DNA of 13,010 nt from Bacteroidales bacterium (GCA_024681565.1 JAILAO010000146.1:1-13010); one strand, 5' to 3'; positions 6,096 to 13,010 are shown, counted from the first letter of the stretch. A program made the numbers and translations. Notes: generated by a model from the sequence alone, not told the origin.

Positions 6096-7280
6096 ATGGA
6101 TAACAAAAGAGAGGAAAAAGCCGTATTCGTCGGAATCATCAAACAGAATGATGACGAACGTAAAATCTACGAATATCTCGAAGAACTTCAATTTCTGGCC
6201 GAGACGGCCGGTGCCGTGGGCGACCAGAAATTTGTCCAGCGCGTAGACCGGCCTGACAAAGCAACCTATATCAGAAGCGGAAAACTCGAAGAAATCGCAC
6301 AATATTGCGAGGATAACTGCATCGACTATGTCATTTTCGATGATGAACTGACAGGAATGCAGCAACGCAATATAGAAAAGGTCATCAAAACTTCCGCCGT
6401 AATCGACCGAACCAGCCTGATCCTGGAAATCTTCTCCCAACGGGCCCAGACAGCCTACGCCAAAACACAGGTAGAACTGGCCCGATATAACTACATGCTC
6501 CCCCGCCTGGCCGGTATGTGGACCCATCTGGAACGGCAACGGGGCGGTATGGGAACCCGAGGCGGCATGGGTGAAACCCAGATTGAAGTGGACCGCCGCA
6601 TTGTACGCGAAAGGATCTCCAAACTCAAGGAACAACTCAAAAAAGTGGACAAACAGATGGCCACCCAGCGCAGCAACCGGGGACAGCTGGTCCGCCTCTC
6701 GCTGGTCGGTTATACCAATGTAGGCAAGTCCACCCTGATGAACCTGCTGTCCAAATCGGATGTCTTCGCAGAGAACAAACTGTTCGCCACGCTCGACACC
6801 ACGGTCAGAAAGGTAGTCATCGGCAACGTACCGTTCCTGCTCAGCGATACGGTAGGGTTTATCCGCAAACTCCCTACCCAGTTGATAGAGGCGTTCAAGA
6901 GTACTTTGGATGAGGTACGCGAAGCGGATATCCTGGTCCATGTCGTGGATATCTCCCACCCGGATTACGAAGAACAGATGGAAGTCGTGGACAAGACGCT
7001 CAAGGATATTTCTGCAGCGGACAAACCCGTCTATGTCGTTTTCAACAAGACGGATGCCTATACCTACGAACCCTACGACGAGTTTTCCCTGGAACCCAAG
7101 ACAGAGAAAAACTATACCCTCGAGGAAGTCAAATACAAGTGGTTGAACGGGAGGAAAATCCCCTGTATCTTCATCTCGGCCATCAACAAAGAGAATATCG
7201 ACAAACTCAGAGACGATATCTACAAGATGGTCGCAGAAATCCACGCAGGACGCTACCCCTTCAACAACTTTCTCTGGTAA
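6096..7280 (+). CDS. hflX: HflX, ribosome-associated GTPase
   Basis: HflX binds the 50S subunit and in other bacteria splits or rescues stalled ribosomes. From the ATG at 6096 the protein has 394 residues. The N-terminal HflX domain includes DELTGMQQRNIE (83-94), DRTSLILEIFSQRA (104-117), the strongly conserved LPRLAGMWTHLERQRGG (135-151), and G-M-G-E-T-Q-I-E-V-D-R-R, followed by a linking coiled helix. The GTPase domain has G1 GYTNVGKST (205-213), the G2-region TLDTT (232-236), G3 DTVGF (251-255), G4 NKTD (317-320) and G5 SAIN (361-364). A TTG at 6087 is in frame but falls in the terminator's T-run, so ATG 6096 is chosen. No Shine-Dalgarno sequence or clear promoter precedes it; expression probably relies on read-through of the tonB terminator or a promoter not recognised here. 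Confidence 0.95.
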   Translation: MDNKREEKAVFVGIIKQNDDERKIYEYLEELQFLAETAGAVGDQKFVQRVDRPDKATYIRSGKLEEIAQYCEDNCIDYVIFDDELTGMQQRNIEKVIKTSAVIDRTSLILEIFSQRAQTAYAKTQVELARYNYMLPRLAGMWTHLERQRGGMGTRGGMGETQIEVDRRIVRERISKLKEQLKKVDKQMATQRSNRGQLVRLSLVGYTNVGKSTLMNLLSKSDVFAENKLFATLDTTVRKVVIGNVPFLLSDTVGFIRKLPTQLIEAFKSTLDEVREADILVHVVDISHPDYEEQMEVVDKTLKDISAADKPVYVVFNKTDAYTYEPYDEFSLEPKTEKNYTLEEVKYKWLNGRKIPCIFISAINKENIDKLRDDIYKMVAEIHAGRYPFNNFLW

Positions 7281-7283
7281 AAT

Positions 7284-7315
7284 AAAAAGAGCTGCACATC
7301 GATGCAGCTCTTTTT
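7284..7315. terminator. Bidirectional terminator between hflX and sdhB
   Basis: Arms 7284-7296 and 7303-7315 are perfectly complementary over 13 bp (A5 GAGCTGCA / TGCAGCTC T5) around a 6-base loop. A GC-containing stem flanked by A5 and T5 gives a U-tract on either strand. It starts 4 bases after the hflX stop and lies 19 bases beyond the sdhB stop on the other strand, so it serves both convergent units. Confidence 0.92.
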
Positions 7316-7334
7316 ATGATGATAAACGGATCTT

Positions 7335-8114
7335 TTAGTCCGAGAACTTGGCCTTCAGGAACTCGCGGTTCAGACGGGCGATGTGGGAAACATTGATACC
7401 CTTCGGGCATTCCATTTCACAGGCACGCGTGTTCGTACAGTTGCCGAAGCCCAGTTCGTCCATCTTGGCGACCATAGCCTTGGCACGGCGGTGGGCCTCC
7501 GGACGTCCCTGCGGCAGCAGGGCGAGAGAACTCACGCGGGCCGCGACGAACAGCATCGCAGAACCGTTCTTACAAGTAGCCACACAGGCGCCGCAACCGA
7601 CGCAGGCGGCAGCATCCATACTCTCCTCGGCACGGTCGTGCGGAATGAGAATATTGTTGGCATCCTGGGCTGCACCGGTACGGACGGAAATGAAACCGCC
7701 GGCCTGGAGAATCTTGTCAAAAGCGGAACGGTCCACCACCAAATCCTTGATGATAGGGAAACCGTTGCTGCGCCAAGGTTCTACCGTAATGGTGGCACCG
7801 TCCTTGAAATGACGCATAAACAGCTGGCAGGTCGTCACATGATCATCCGGACCGTGTGCACGGCCGTCGATATACAGACCGCAGGCACCGCAGATACCCT
7901 CGCGGCAGTCATGGTCGAAAGAAACGGGACCGCTGCTCTGGCAGCCACGCTCCACCGCCACGGGATCGCAACCCTCGCGGATCAGCTGCTCATTGAGAAT
8001 ATCGAGCATTTCCAGGAAGGAGGCGTCCTCCTCGATCCCGGCAATATGATAGGTCTCGAAATGGCCTTTGGCCTTGGCGTTTTTCTGACGCCATATTTTC
8101 AGATTGAATTCCAT
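7335..8114 (-). CDS. sdhB: Succinate dehydrogenase/fumarate reductase iron-sulfur subunit
   Basis: This subunit carries electrons between the flavoprotein SdhA and the quinone site through three Fe-S clusters. Over 259 residues it shows the plant-ferredoxin-type [2Fe-2S] site (DCREGICGACG with C70, C75, C78, then C96 in TTCQ). The bacterial-ferredoxin part has CVGCGACVATC (C171, C174, C177, C181) and CTNTRACEMECPKG (C226, C232, C236). By family pattern, C171/174/177/236 hold [4Fe-4S] and C181/226/232 hold [3Fe-4S]. An apparent extra segment of about 12 residues (VERGCQSSGPVS, 54-65) sits between DPVA and FDHDC, where the Bacteroides proteins I remember run straight through. It follows sdhA by 5 bp. 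Direction (fumarate reduction or succinate oxidation) cannot be decided from sequence; fumarate reductase (frdB) is the likely role in an anaerobic Bacteroidales. Confidence 0.94.
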   Translation of the reverse strand: MEFNLKIWRQKNAKAKGHFETYHIAGIEEDASFLEMLDILNEQLIREGCDPVAVERGCQSSGPVSFDHDCREGICGACGLYIDGRAHGPDDHVTTCQLFMRHFKDGATITVEPWRSNGFPIIKDLVVDRSAFDKILQAGGFISVRTGAAQDANNILIPHDRAEESMDAAACVGCGACVATCKNGSAMLFVAARVSSLALLPQGRPEAHRRAKAMVAKMDELGFGNCTNTRACEMECPKGINVSHIARLNREFLKAKFSD

Positions 8115-8119
8115 CTCGC

Positions 8120-10066
8120 TTAGTCTTTGTAATTTCTCGTTTTCACCTCGATAAACTCATACTTGAGCGCTTCTTTGTGGAGTTCCGGTTCCTTGTCTTC
8201 TCCCTTGTACTCCCAAGCCGCTACATACATGAAGTTGGCATCGTCACGCTTGGCCTCGCCTTCCTCGGTCTGGCTCTCCACACGGAAGTGGCCGCCGCAG
8301 GACTCGGTGCGGTTCAGCGCGTCGCGCGCCATCAGTTCACCTATATCAAAGAAATCTTCCAGACGAAGCGCTTTCTCCAGCTCCTGGTTGAACTCAAACT
8401 GGGAACCCGGGACATTCACCTGCTCATAGAATTCTTTCTTGAGATCCTTGATTTCCTGAATCGCTTTCTTCAGACCGGCCTCGTCACGGGCCATACCTAC
8501 GTTGTCCCACATGATATTGCCGAGACGCTTGTGGATAGAATCCACCGTCTCCTTACCCTTGATATTAAAGAGACGGTCGATACGGGCCTGGACGGCCTTT
8601 TCAGCCTCTTCAAACTCAGGAGTATTGACATCGGTCTTCGGCTCCGCAAACTTATAGGAAAGATAATCGCCGATCGTGACAGGCAGGATGAAATAGCCGT
8701 CAGCAAGACCCTGCATCAGGGCGGATGCACCGAGGCGGTTGCCGCCGTGGTCGGAGAAGTTGGCTTCGCCGATGGCGTACAGACCGGGAACGGTGGTCTG
8801 GAGATCGTAATCCACCCAGATACCGCCCATCGTATAATGGATGGCCGGATAGATCATCATCGGCTCCTCCCAAGGGGAACTGGCCGTGATCTTTTCGTAC
8901 ATCTCGAACAGGTTGCCGTAACGCTCGGCGACCCGCTGGTGACCCAGGCGCTTGATGGCATCCGAGAAATCAAGATAAACGGCCTTGCCCGTCTCGTTCA
9001 CACCGAATCCGGCATCGCAGCGCTCCTTGGCGGCGCGGGAGGCGACGTCACGGGGAACCAGGTTACCGAAAGCCGGGTAACGGCGCTCGAGATAGTAATC
9101 ACGGTCTTCCTCGGGGATCTGGGAAGCCTTGATCGTATGCTTGCGGAGTTTCTCCACATCTTCCTTTTTCTTCGGTACCCAGATACGGCCGTCATTACGC
9201 AGGGACTCACTCATCAGGGTCAGTTTGCACTGCTGGTCGCCGTGGACCGGGATACAGGTCGGATGGATCTGCGCAAAGCAGGGATTGGCGAAATAAGCAC
9301 CCTTGCGATAGCACTGCATCGCAGCGGAACCGTTGCTGTTCATGGCGTTGGTGGACAGGAAATACGTATTTCCATAACCGCCGGTAGCAATCACGACCGC
9401 ATGGGCACCGAAGCGCTCCAGTTTGCCGGTCACAAGATTGCGGGCGATGATACCCTTAGCCTGGCCGTTCACGATGACAAGATCCAACATCTCGTGACGC
9501 GGATAAGACTTCACGGTACCGTTGGCAATCTCCTTGTTCAGGGAAGCATAAGCACCGAGGAGCAGCTGCTGTCCGGTTTGACCGCGGGCGTAGAACGTAC
9601 GGCTCACCTGCACGCCGCCGAAAGAACGGTTGGCCAGGTATCCGCCATACTCGCGGGCGAAAGGAATGCCCTGGGCGACGCACTGGTCGATGATTGCGGC
9701 ACTCACTTCGGCGAGACGGTAAACATTGGCCTCGCGGGCACGGTAGTCACCACCCTTGATGGTGTCGTAGAACAAACGGTAGACGGAGTCGTTGTCGTTC
9801 TGGTAGTTCTTGGCAGCATTGATACCACCCTGGGCTGCGATGGAATGCGCCCGGCGCGGAGTATCGCTGATGCAGAAAATCTTGACATTGTAGCCGAGTT
9901 CTCCCAGGGAAGCGGCCGCAGAAGCACCGCCGAGACCGGTACCTACCACGATAACCTCAAGTTTTCTCTTGTTGTTAGGACTGACGAGACGGATTTCCGA
10001 CTTGCGCCGGGTCCACTTGCTCTCAAGCGGTCCTGCAGGAATTTTAGAATTTAACTTGTCTGACAT
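8120..10066 (-). CDS. sdhA: Succinate dehydrogenase/fumarate reductase flavoprotein subunit
   Basis: This is the catalytic flavoprotein that interconverts succinate and fumarate. The 648-residue protein begins with a 35-residue leader typical of Bacteroidota type-B enzymes, then the FAD-binding VVGTGLGGASAAASLG (40-55). The covalent-FAD histidine H74 is in RRAHSIAAQGGINAA. Other landmarks are EYGGYLANRSFGG, HYTMGGIWVDYD (substrate/FAD region), and GEANFSDHGGNRLGASALMQGL near the FAD site. The C-terminal domain has E-S-C-G-G-H-F-R-V-E. The ATG at 10066 is 30 bases after the ruvB stop. No promoter was seen in that gap, so it is probably cotranscribed with ruvB. The cytochrome b membrane anchor (sdhC/frdC), normally directly upstream in Bacteroidales, is absent here. 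It is also called frdA. Confidence 0.95.
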   Translation of the reverse strand: MSDKLNSKIPAGPLESKWTRRKSEIRLVSPNNKRKLEVIVVGTGLGGASAAASLGELGYNVKIFCISDTPRRAHSIAAQGGINAAKNYQNDNDSVYRLFYDTIKGGDYRAREANVYRLAEVSAAIIDQCVAQGIPFAREYGGYLANRSFGGVQVSRTFYARGQTGQQLLLGAYASLNKEIANGTVKSYPRHEMLDLVIVNGQAKGIIARNLVTGKLERFGAHAVVIATGGYGNTYFLSTNAMNSNGSAAMQCYRKGAYFANPCFAQIHPTCIPVHGDQQCKLTLMSESLRNDGRIWVPKKKEDVEKLRKHTIKASQIPEEDRDYYLERRYPAFGNLVPRDVASRAAKERCDAGFGVNETGKAVYLDFSDAIKRLGHQRVAERYGNLFEMYEKITASSPWEEPMMIYPAIHYTMGGIWVDYDLQTTVPGLYAIGEANFSDHGGNRLGASALMQGLADGYFILPVTIGDYLSYKFAEPKTDVNTPEFEEAEKAVQARIDRLFNIKGKETVDSIHKRLGNIMWDNVGMARDEAGLKKAIQEIKDLKKEFYEQVNVPGSQFEFNQELEKALRLEDFFDIGELMARDALNRTESCGGHFRVESQTEEGEAKRDDANFMYVAAWEYKGEDKEPELHKEALKYEFIEVKTRNYKD

Positions 10067-10096
10067 TGTTAGGTGTTTATGTATATTGTTACTTTC

Positions 10097-11116
10097 CTAA
10101 AAAAGGGTATTGCCATTGTTCTGATAAGCATCGATCCCGAGATGCGAATACGACAGTTCCGTCGCCACGCGCCCGCGCTGTGTCCGGACGATGAACCCTT
10201 CCTTGATCAGGAAAGGCTCGTAGACCTCCTCATAGGTCCCCTGATCCTCGCCGATGGCGGTAGCCAGCGTATTGGCCCCCACCGGTCCGCCCTTGAACGT
10301 CGAGATGATCGTCCGGAGGATCTTGTTGTCGATGGCATCCAGACCGCGCTTGTCGATATTGAGCTTGTCCAGGGCATAGCGGGCAATCTGCAGGTCGATA
10401 TGTCCGTCCCCCATTACCTGGGCGAAATCCCGCACCCGGCGCAGCAGGGAGTTGGCGATTCGCGGCGTACCCCGGCTGCGGAGCGCGATCTCCCGGGAGG
10501 CCTCCGGTTCTATTTCCACCTTCAGGATACCGGCGCTGCGCGAAACGATCCGCACCAGGTCCTCCGTATCATAATACTCCAGCCCTTCCGTAATCCCGAA
10601 ACGGGCACGCAGCGGCGCGGTCAGCAAACCGGCACGCGTCGTCGCTCCCACAAGCGTAAAAGGATTCAGGGAAATACGGACGGAACGGGCCCCGGGGCCT
10701 TTATCGATCATGATATCGATTACGTAATCCTCCATGGCGGAGTAAAGATACTCCTCTACTTCGGGAGAAAGACGGTGAATCTCATCGATGAAAAGCACAT
10801 CTCCGGTTTCCAGGGAAGTCAACAGCCCGGCAAGGTCTCCCGGACGGTCCAGGACAGGACCCGACGTGATCTTCATATTGACCCCCATTTCATTGGCGAT
10901 GATGTGCGCAAGCGTCGTCTTGCCCAGACCCGGAGGACCATGGAAAAGCGTATGGTCCAGCGACTCTCCGCGCATCTTGGCGGCCTGGATATAGATACGG
11001 AGTCGGGAAACAATTTCTCCCTGGCCCGTGAAATCTTCCAGTTCTTGAGGCCGGATTATTCCGTCTAAATCCTTATCTTTGCCGTCGTTTGTGTTATGAG
11101 GGTCGAAGTCTGGCAT
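10097..11116 (-). CDS. ruvB: RuvB, Holliday junction branch migration ATPase
   Basis: RuvB is the hexameric AAA+ motor that drives branch migration on RuvA-bound junctions. From the ATG at 11116 it has 339 residues, the family norm. It shows the N-terminal I-R-P-x-x-L-x-D-F-x-G-Q block (21-32), Walker A GPPGLGKT (60-67), TSGPVLDRPGDLAGLLT, Walker B FIDEIHR (109-115), sensor-1 GATTRAG (157-163), the arginine-finger region LRARFG (169-174), and sensor-2 SRGTPRIANSLLRR (214-227). The C-terminal winged-helix domain ends with Y-E-P-F-L-I-K-x-G-F-I-x-R-T-x-R-G-R. An in-frame TTG at 11131 adds five unlikely residues and is rejected. ruvB appears to head an operon with sdhA and sdhB, an unusual pairing. 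ruvA is about 7 kb away in opposite orientation. Confidence 0.96.
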   Translation of the reverse strand: MPDFDPHNTNDGKDKDLDGIIRPQELEDFTGQGEIVSRLRIYIQAAKMRGESLDHTLFHGPPGLGKTTLAHIIANEMGVNMKITSGPVLDRPGDLAGLLTSLETGDVLFIDEIHRLSPEVEEYLYSAMEDYVIDIMIDKGPGARSVRISLNPFTLVGATTRAGLLTAPLRARFGITEGLEYYDTEDLVRIVSRSAGILKVEIEPEASREIALRSRGTPRIANSLLRRVRDFAQVMGDGHIDLQIARYALDKLNIDKRGLDAIDNKILRTIISTFKGGPVGANTLATAIGEDQGTYEEVYEPFLIKEGFIVRTQRGRVATELSYSHLGIDAYQNNGNTLF

Positions 11117-11139
11117 ACAAGTCAATGACAATCAGAATA

Positions 11140-11147
11140 CAAATATA
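11140..11147 (-). promoter_or_regulatory. Probable -7 element for ruvB (TATATTTG)
   Basis: The minus strand reads TATATTTG, matching TAnnTTTG, and ends 23 bases before the ruvB ATG at 11116, leaving a leader of about 17 bases. No -33 TTG is visible at 19-21 bases upstream, so confidence is moderate. Confidence 0.5.
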
Positions 11148-11193
11148 GTTCTTTTATTTTGATAATTTGATGTTTTATTTAGTGATGTTGAAA

Positions 11194-11202
11194 TGTTGAT
11201 AA
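11194..11202 (+). repeat. TGTTGATAA nonamer, copy in the ruvB-mfd gap
   Basis: This is an exact copy of the 9-mer found beside the parS-like site and in the inverted repeat at the mfd start. It differs by one base from the DnaA box TGTGGATAA. It sits in AT-rich sequence directly after a similar GTTGAAA word. Confidence 0.4.
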
Positions 11203-11283
11203 AGTACAAAACTAAATGATTATCAATTTATTATAGAGAGAACAAAATGTTAGGAACTCTGTTGAAATCCTGTTTTTAAGCAA

Positions 11284-11357
11284 GTTGAAAAGTCGGCGCC
11301 GCTTTTTTTCCACCGCCGCGAAGGTCTTTTTCACCGCTTATCAACACACTTTTCAAC
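11284..11357. repeat. Widely spaced inverted repeat GTTGAAAAG / CTTTTCAAC
   Basis: GTTGAAAAG at 11284-11292 is the exact reverse complement of CTTTTCAAC at 11349-11357, with 56 bases between. The right arm falls inside the loop of the 10-bp inverted repeat at the mfd start. Spacing is long for a terminator; it may be a protein-binding layout or chance. Confidence 0.4.
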
Positions 11358-11384
11358 CGGTTTTGAGTAGGGAATGTTGATAAG
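11337..11384. repeat. 10-bp inverted repeat CTTATCAACA / TGTTGATAAG overlapping the mfd start
   Basis: The left arm is 11337-11346 and the right arm 11375-11384, perfectly complementary with 28 bases between. The right arm begins at the T of the mfd ATG, so an RNA hairpin here would bury the start codon. As DNA, each arm contains a DnaA-box-like nonamer (TTATCAACA, one change from TTATCCACA). Inside the loop is the small palindrome AACCGGTT. Confidence 0.6.
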
Positions 11385-13010
11385 TTCGAAATCTTCGGAA
11401 CTGCTTCGGGACAGGATACAATCCGGAAAGGACGTATTCTGTCGCGGACTCTTTTTGTCTGCCCGCTGGTTTGTCCTGAGCCAGGTGGCCGGCAAGGGGA
11501 TGCATGTCGTCGTACTTCCCAACAAGGAGGCGGCCGAATATTGTGCCGCCGATCTCTACCACCTGATCGAAGGGGACCGCGTCTTCTTCCTTCCTGAATC
11601 CGGAAAGAACGTAGAGCGCAGCAACTACAAATCTTCTTTGGGAGTCCAGCGGACGGCCGCCATCGGAAAACTGTTTTCCTACGGAGGAGAGAATCTTTTC
11701 ATCGTGACTTATCCGGAGGCCCTTTCAGAGGAAATCCCGGCCACGGATATCATCCGTGAAGCGGTGCTGAAAGTAAAAACAGGAGATGAGATATCCCATG
11801 AAGACATCATCCGCATCCTCTCTTTCCAGGGATTCGAAAAAGTGGATTTTGTATCTTCGCCCGGCCAATATGCCATCCGCGGATCCATTGTAGATATCTT
11901 CTCTTTTGCAGACAACTTTCCCTATCGTTTCTCTTTCTGGGGCAACGAGGTAGAAACCATCCATTCTTTCGACTGCAACACGCAGCTCTCCAAAGAGCAG
12001 GTACAGCAGGTGGACATCATTTCCGACGTGGTCAGCGACACTTCCGGATCCGGACAGTCCCTGGCTGATGTTTTCCCGAAAGATACCCGCATATGGCTGG
12101 ATTCTTCGGATATGTATGCAACGGAACCTTTCTTTGCAGGATTGAAGAAATTCCAGAAGATATATATCGACACCCCGCTTTCCTATCCGGGCGAAGACTT
12201 TGTTTCATTCCAGATCTCTCCGCAACCCTCGTTCAATAAAAACTTCGAACTTCTGACCGAGGATATCCGCAGCCGGCTCGAAAACGGCTACTCCGTCTAT
12301 GTATATGGAGAAAAAGAAGCGCAGCTGGAACGCATCCGTTCCATCCTGTCCCAAAACGGCGGACTGATTCCGAAATTCGTATCGGGAAAGAACATCCACA
12401 ACGGCTTCATCGATGCCCAGGATAAGGTATGCTGCTATTCCGACCACGAGATATTCGACCGTTTCCACCGTGTCAGTATCCGGCGTACGGTGGAAAAGAG
12501 CGAACAACTCACGATCAATGACCTCAATTCCTTCAATATCGGGGATTACGTGGTCCATATCGACCACGGCGTAGGTATTTTCGGCGGACTGGTCCGCATG
12601 CGGGATGATTTCGGGCGGATGCGCGAAGTGGTGAAAATCACCTACAAGGACGGGGATGTGGTATTCGTATCCGTCCACGCCCTCCACAAGATATCCCGTT
12701 TCCGTTCCAAAGACGGGGAACCGCCCCGGATCAACAAGCTGGGATCCAAGACCTGGACCACCCTCAAGACCAGCGCCAAATCCAAGGTCAAGGATATCGC
12801 CAAGGACCTGATCCAGCTCTACGCCAAGCGTCGGGCTTCCAAGGGATATGCTTTCTCCCCCGATACCTACCTTCAGGAAGAACTTGAATCTTCTTTCATG
12901 TATGAAGACACGCCGGACCAGGAGACGGCCACGGCCGCAGTCAAGCGGGATATGGAGGACAACTGTCCGATGGACCGGCTGATCTGCGGGGATGTGGGAT
13001 TCGGAAAGAC
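11374..13010 (+). CDS. mfd: Mfd, transcription-repair coupling factor (3' end cut by window)
   Basis: Mfd removes RNA polymerase stalled at DNA damage and recruits UvrA for nucleotide excision repair. The 545 complete codons seen, of about 1100 in the full protein, cover the N-terminal half. There is a UvrB-like region with YAIRGSIVDIFSF (166-178), then the RNA-polymerase-interacting (CarD-like) domain starting FNIGDYVVHIDHGVGIFGGL (387-406). A linker helix with KDIAKDLIQLYAKR follows, then the helicase Q-motif region DTPDQETATAAVKRDM (512-527) and Walker A GDVGFGK, where the window ends. The start is fixed on the left by an in-frame TAG immediately upstream (11368-11370); ATG 11374 is the first possible ATG. 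The N-terminus looks slightly shorter than relatives I recall. The gene is divergent from ruvB, and the region ahead of it carries inverted repeats that reach into its start codon. Confidence 0.95.
   Translation, partial: MLISSKSSELLRDRIQSGKDVFCRGLFLSARWFVLSQVAGKGMHVVVLPNKEAAEYCAADLYHLIEGDRVFFLPESGKNVERSNYKSSLGVQRTAAIGKLFSYGGENLFIVTYPEALSEEIPATDIIREAVLKVKTGDEISHEDIIRILSFQGFEKVDFVSSPGQYAIRGSIVDIFSFADNFPYRFSFWGNEVETIHSFDCNTQLSKEQVQQVDIISDVVSDTSGSGQSLADVFPKDTRIWLDSSDMYATEPFFAGLKKFQKIYIDTPLSYPGEDFVSFQISPQPSFNKNFELLTEDIRSRLENGYSVYVYGEKEAQLERIRSILSQNGGLIPKFVSGKNIHNGFIDAQDKVCCYSDHEIFDRFHRVSIRRTVEKSEQLTINDLNSFNIGDYVVHIDHGVGIFGGLVRMRDDFGRMREVVKITYKDGDVVFVSVHALHKISRFRSKDGEPPRINKLGSKTWTTLKTSAKSKVKDIAKDLIQLYAKRRASKGYAFSPDTYLQEELESSFMYEDTPDQETATAAVKRDMEDNCPMDRLICGDVGFGK

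Larger units (their letters stand above)
11117..11373. other. Non-coding divergent region between ruvB and mfd, rich in GTTGA repeats
   Basis: No plausible gene lies here. Positions 11130 to about 11280 are very AT-rich, then base composition shifts abruptly to GC-rich (11293-11337, with the 8-bp palindrome CGGCGCCG at 11294-11301). The stretch holds GTTGA-type words in both orientations near 11187, 11195, 11263, 11284, 11341 and 11353. It also has two copies of a TTTTTC(C)ACCGC motif (11305-11316 and 11327-11337). The ruvB promoter-like element is at its left end; no TAnnTTTG element for mfd was found on the plus strand. Confidence 0.6.

Noticed and set aside
6030..7244. 404-codon open frame on the minus strand opposite hflX
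   Set aside because: It is a shadow of hflX: no family motifs, it crosses the tonB terminator, and hflX has all GTPase motifs in place.
8530..8545. DnaA-box-like TGTGGATAG within sdhA
   Set aside because: It is a single 8-of-9 match inside coding sequence with no neighbours, expected by chance.
8177..10054. 625-codon open frame on the plus strand opposite sdhA
   Set aside because: It mirrors sdhA almost end to end, its translation has no recognisable domain, and sdhA is unmistakable. The long antisense frame follows from the codon bias of the real gene.
11294..11309. CGGCGCCG followed by a T-run in the ruvB-mfd gap as a terminator
   Set aside because: The palindrome has no loop of its own, so it cannot form a stable hairpin, and no plus-strand gene lies upstream to terminate.

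Overview
The window reads as a stretch of a Bacteroidota chromosome, most likely Bacteroidales, carrying mainly housekeeping genes. The evidence is: upstream regions with the phylum's TAnnTTTG -7 element, no recognisable Shine-Dalgarno sequences, a TonB with a short proline run and a long acidic linker, a type-B succinate dehydrogenase/fumarate reductase flavoprotein, and HflX, YbeY and RuvB of the Bacteroidales form. No mobile element, CRISPR array, tRNA or rRNA was seen, and coding density is very high.

Layout. Positions 1-2336 (minus) hold a tight operon read sufS > sufE > sufT-like (DUF59/MIP18) > folK, with folK cut by the window edge: cysteine desulfurase, its sulfur-acceptor partner, an Fe-S assembly/maturation factor, then a folate gene. 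Divergent from it is ruvA (2370-2963, plus). ruvA converges, with only 2 bp between stop codons, on the minus-strand pair ybeY > mnmG (5244-2966; rRNA maturation and tRNA wobble-uridine modification). A divergent AT-rich promoter region (5245-5348) leads to tonB (5349-6038, plus). An intrinsic terminator follows, then hflX (6096-7280, plus), whose start lies 7 bases past the terminator's T-run. A long bidirectional hairpin terminator separates hflX from the minus-strand run ruvB > sdhA > sdhB (11116-7335). A 257-bp non-coding region rich in GTTGA-type repeats separates ruvB from mfd (11374 to window end, plus), which is truncated at its helicase Walker A motif.

How the genes relate. Three are DNA-repair or recombination functions (RuvA, RuvB, Mfd). 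RuvA and RuvB, which act as one Holliday-junction branch-migration machine, lie about 7 kb apart. Three concern RNA or the ribosome (MnmG, YbeY, HflX). SufS/SufE/SufT supply Fe-S clusters of the kind SdhB carries. SdhA/SdhB are the soluble subunits of the quinone-linked succinate/fumarate enzyme; the expected membrane anchor gene (sdhC/frdC) is not beside them.

What stands out is at the DNA level. Inside mnmG there is a perfect 14-bp palindrome GTTCCACGTGGAAC matching the core of the bacterial centromere site parS (ParB binding). The 9-mer TGTTGATAA (one base from a DnaA box) directly abuts it. The same 9-mer occurs three more times, all in the ruvB-mfd gap, two of them as an inverted repeat overlapping the mfd start codon. 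I did not find a new multi-gene system; the parS-like site and the nonamer cluster are the best leads.
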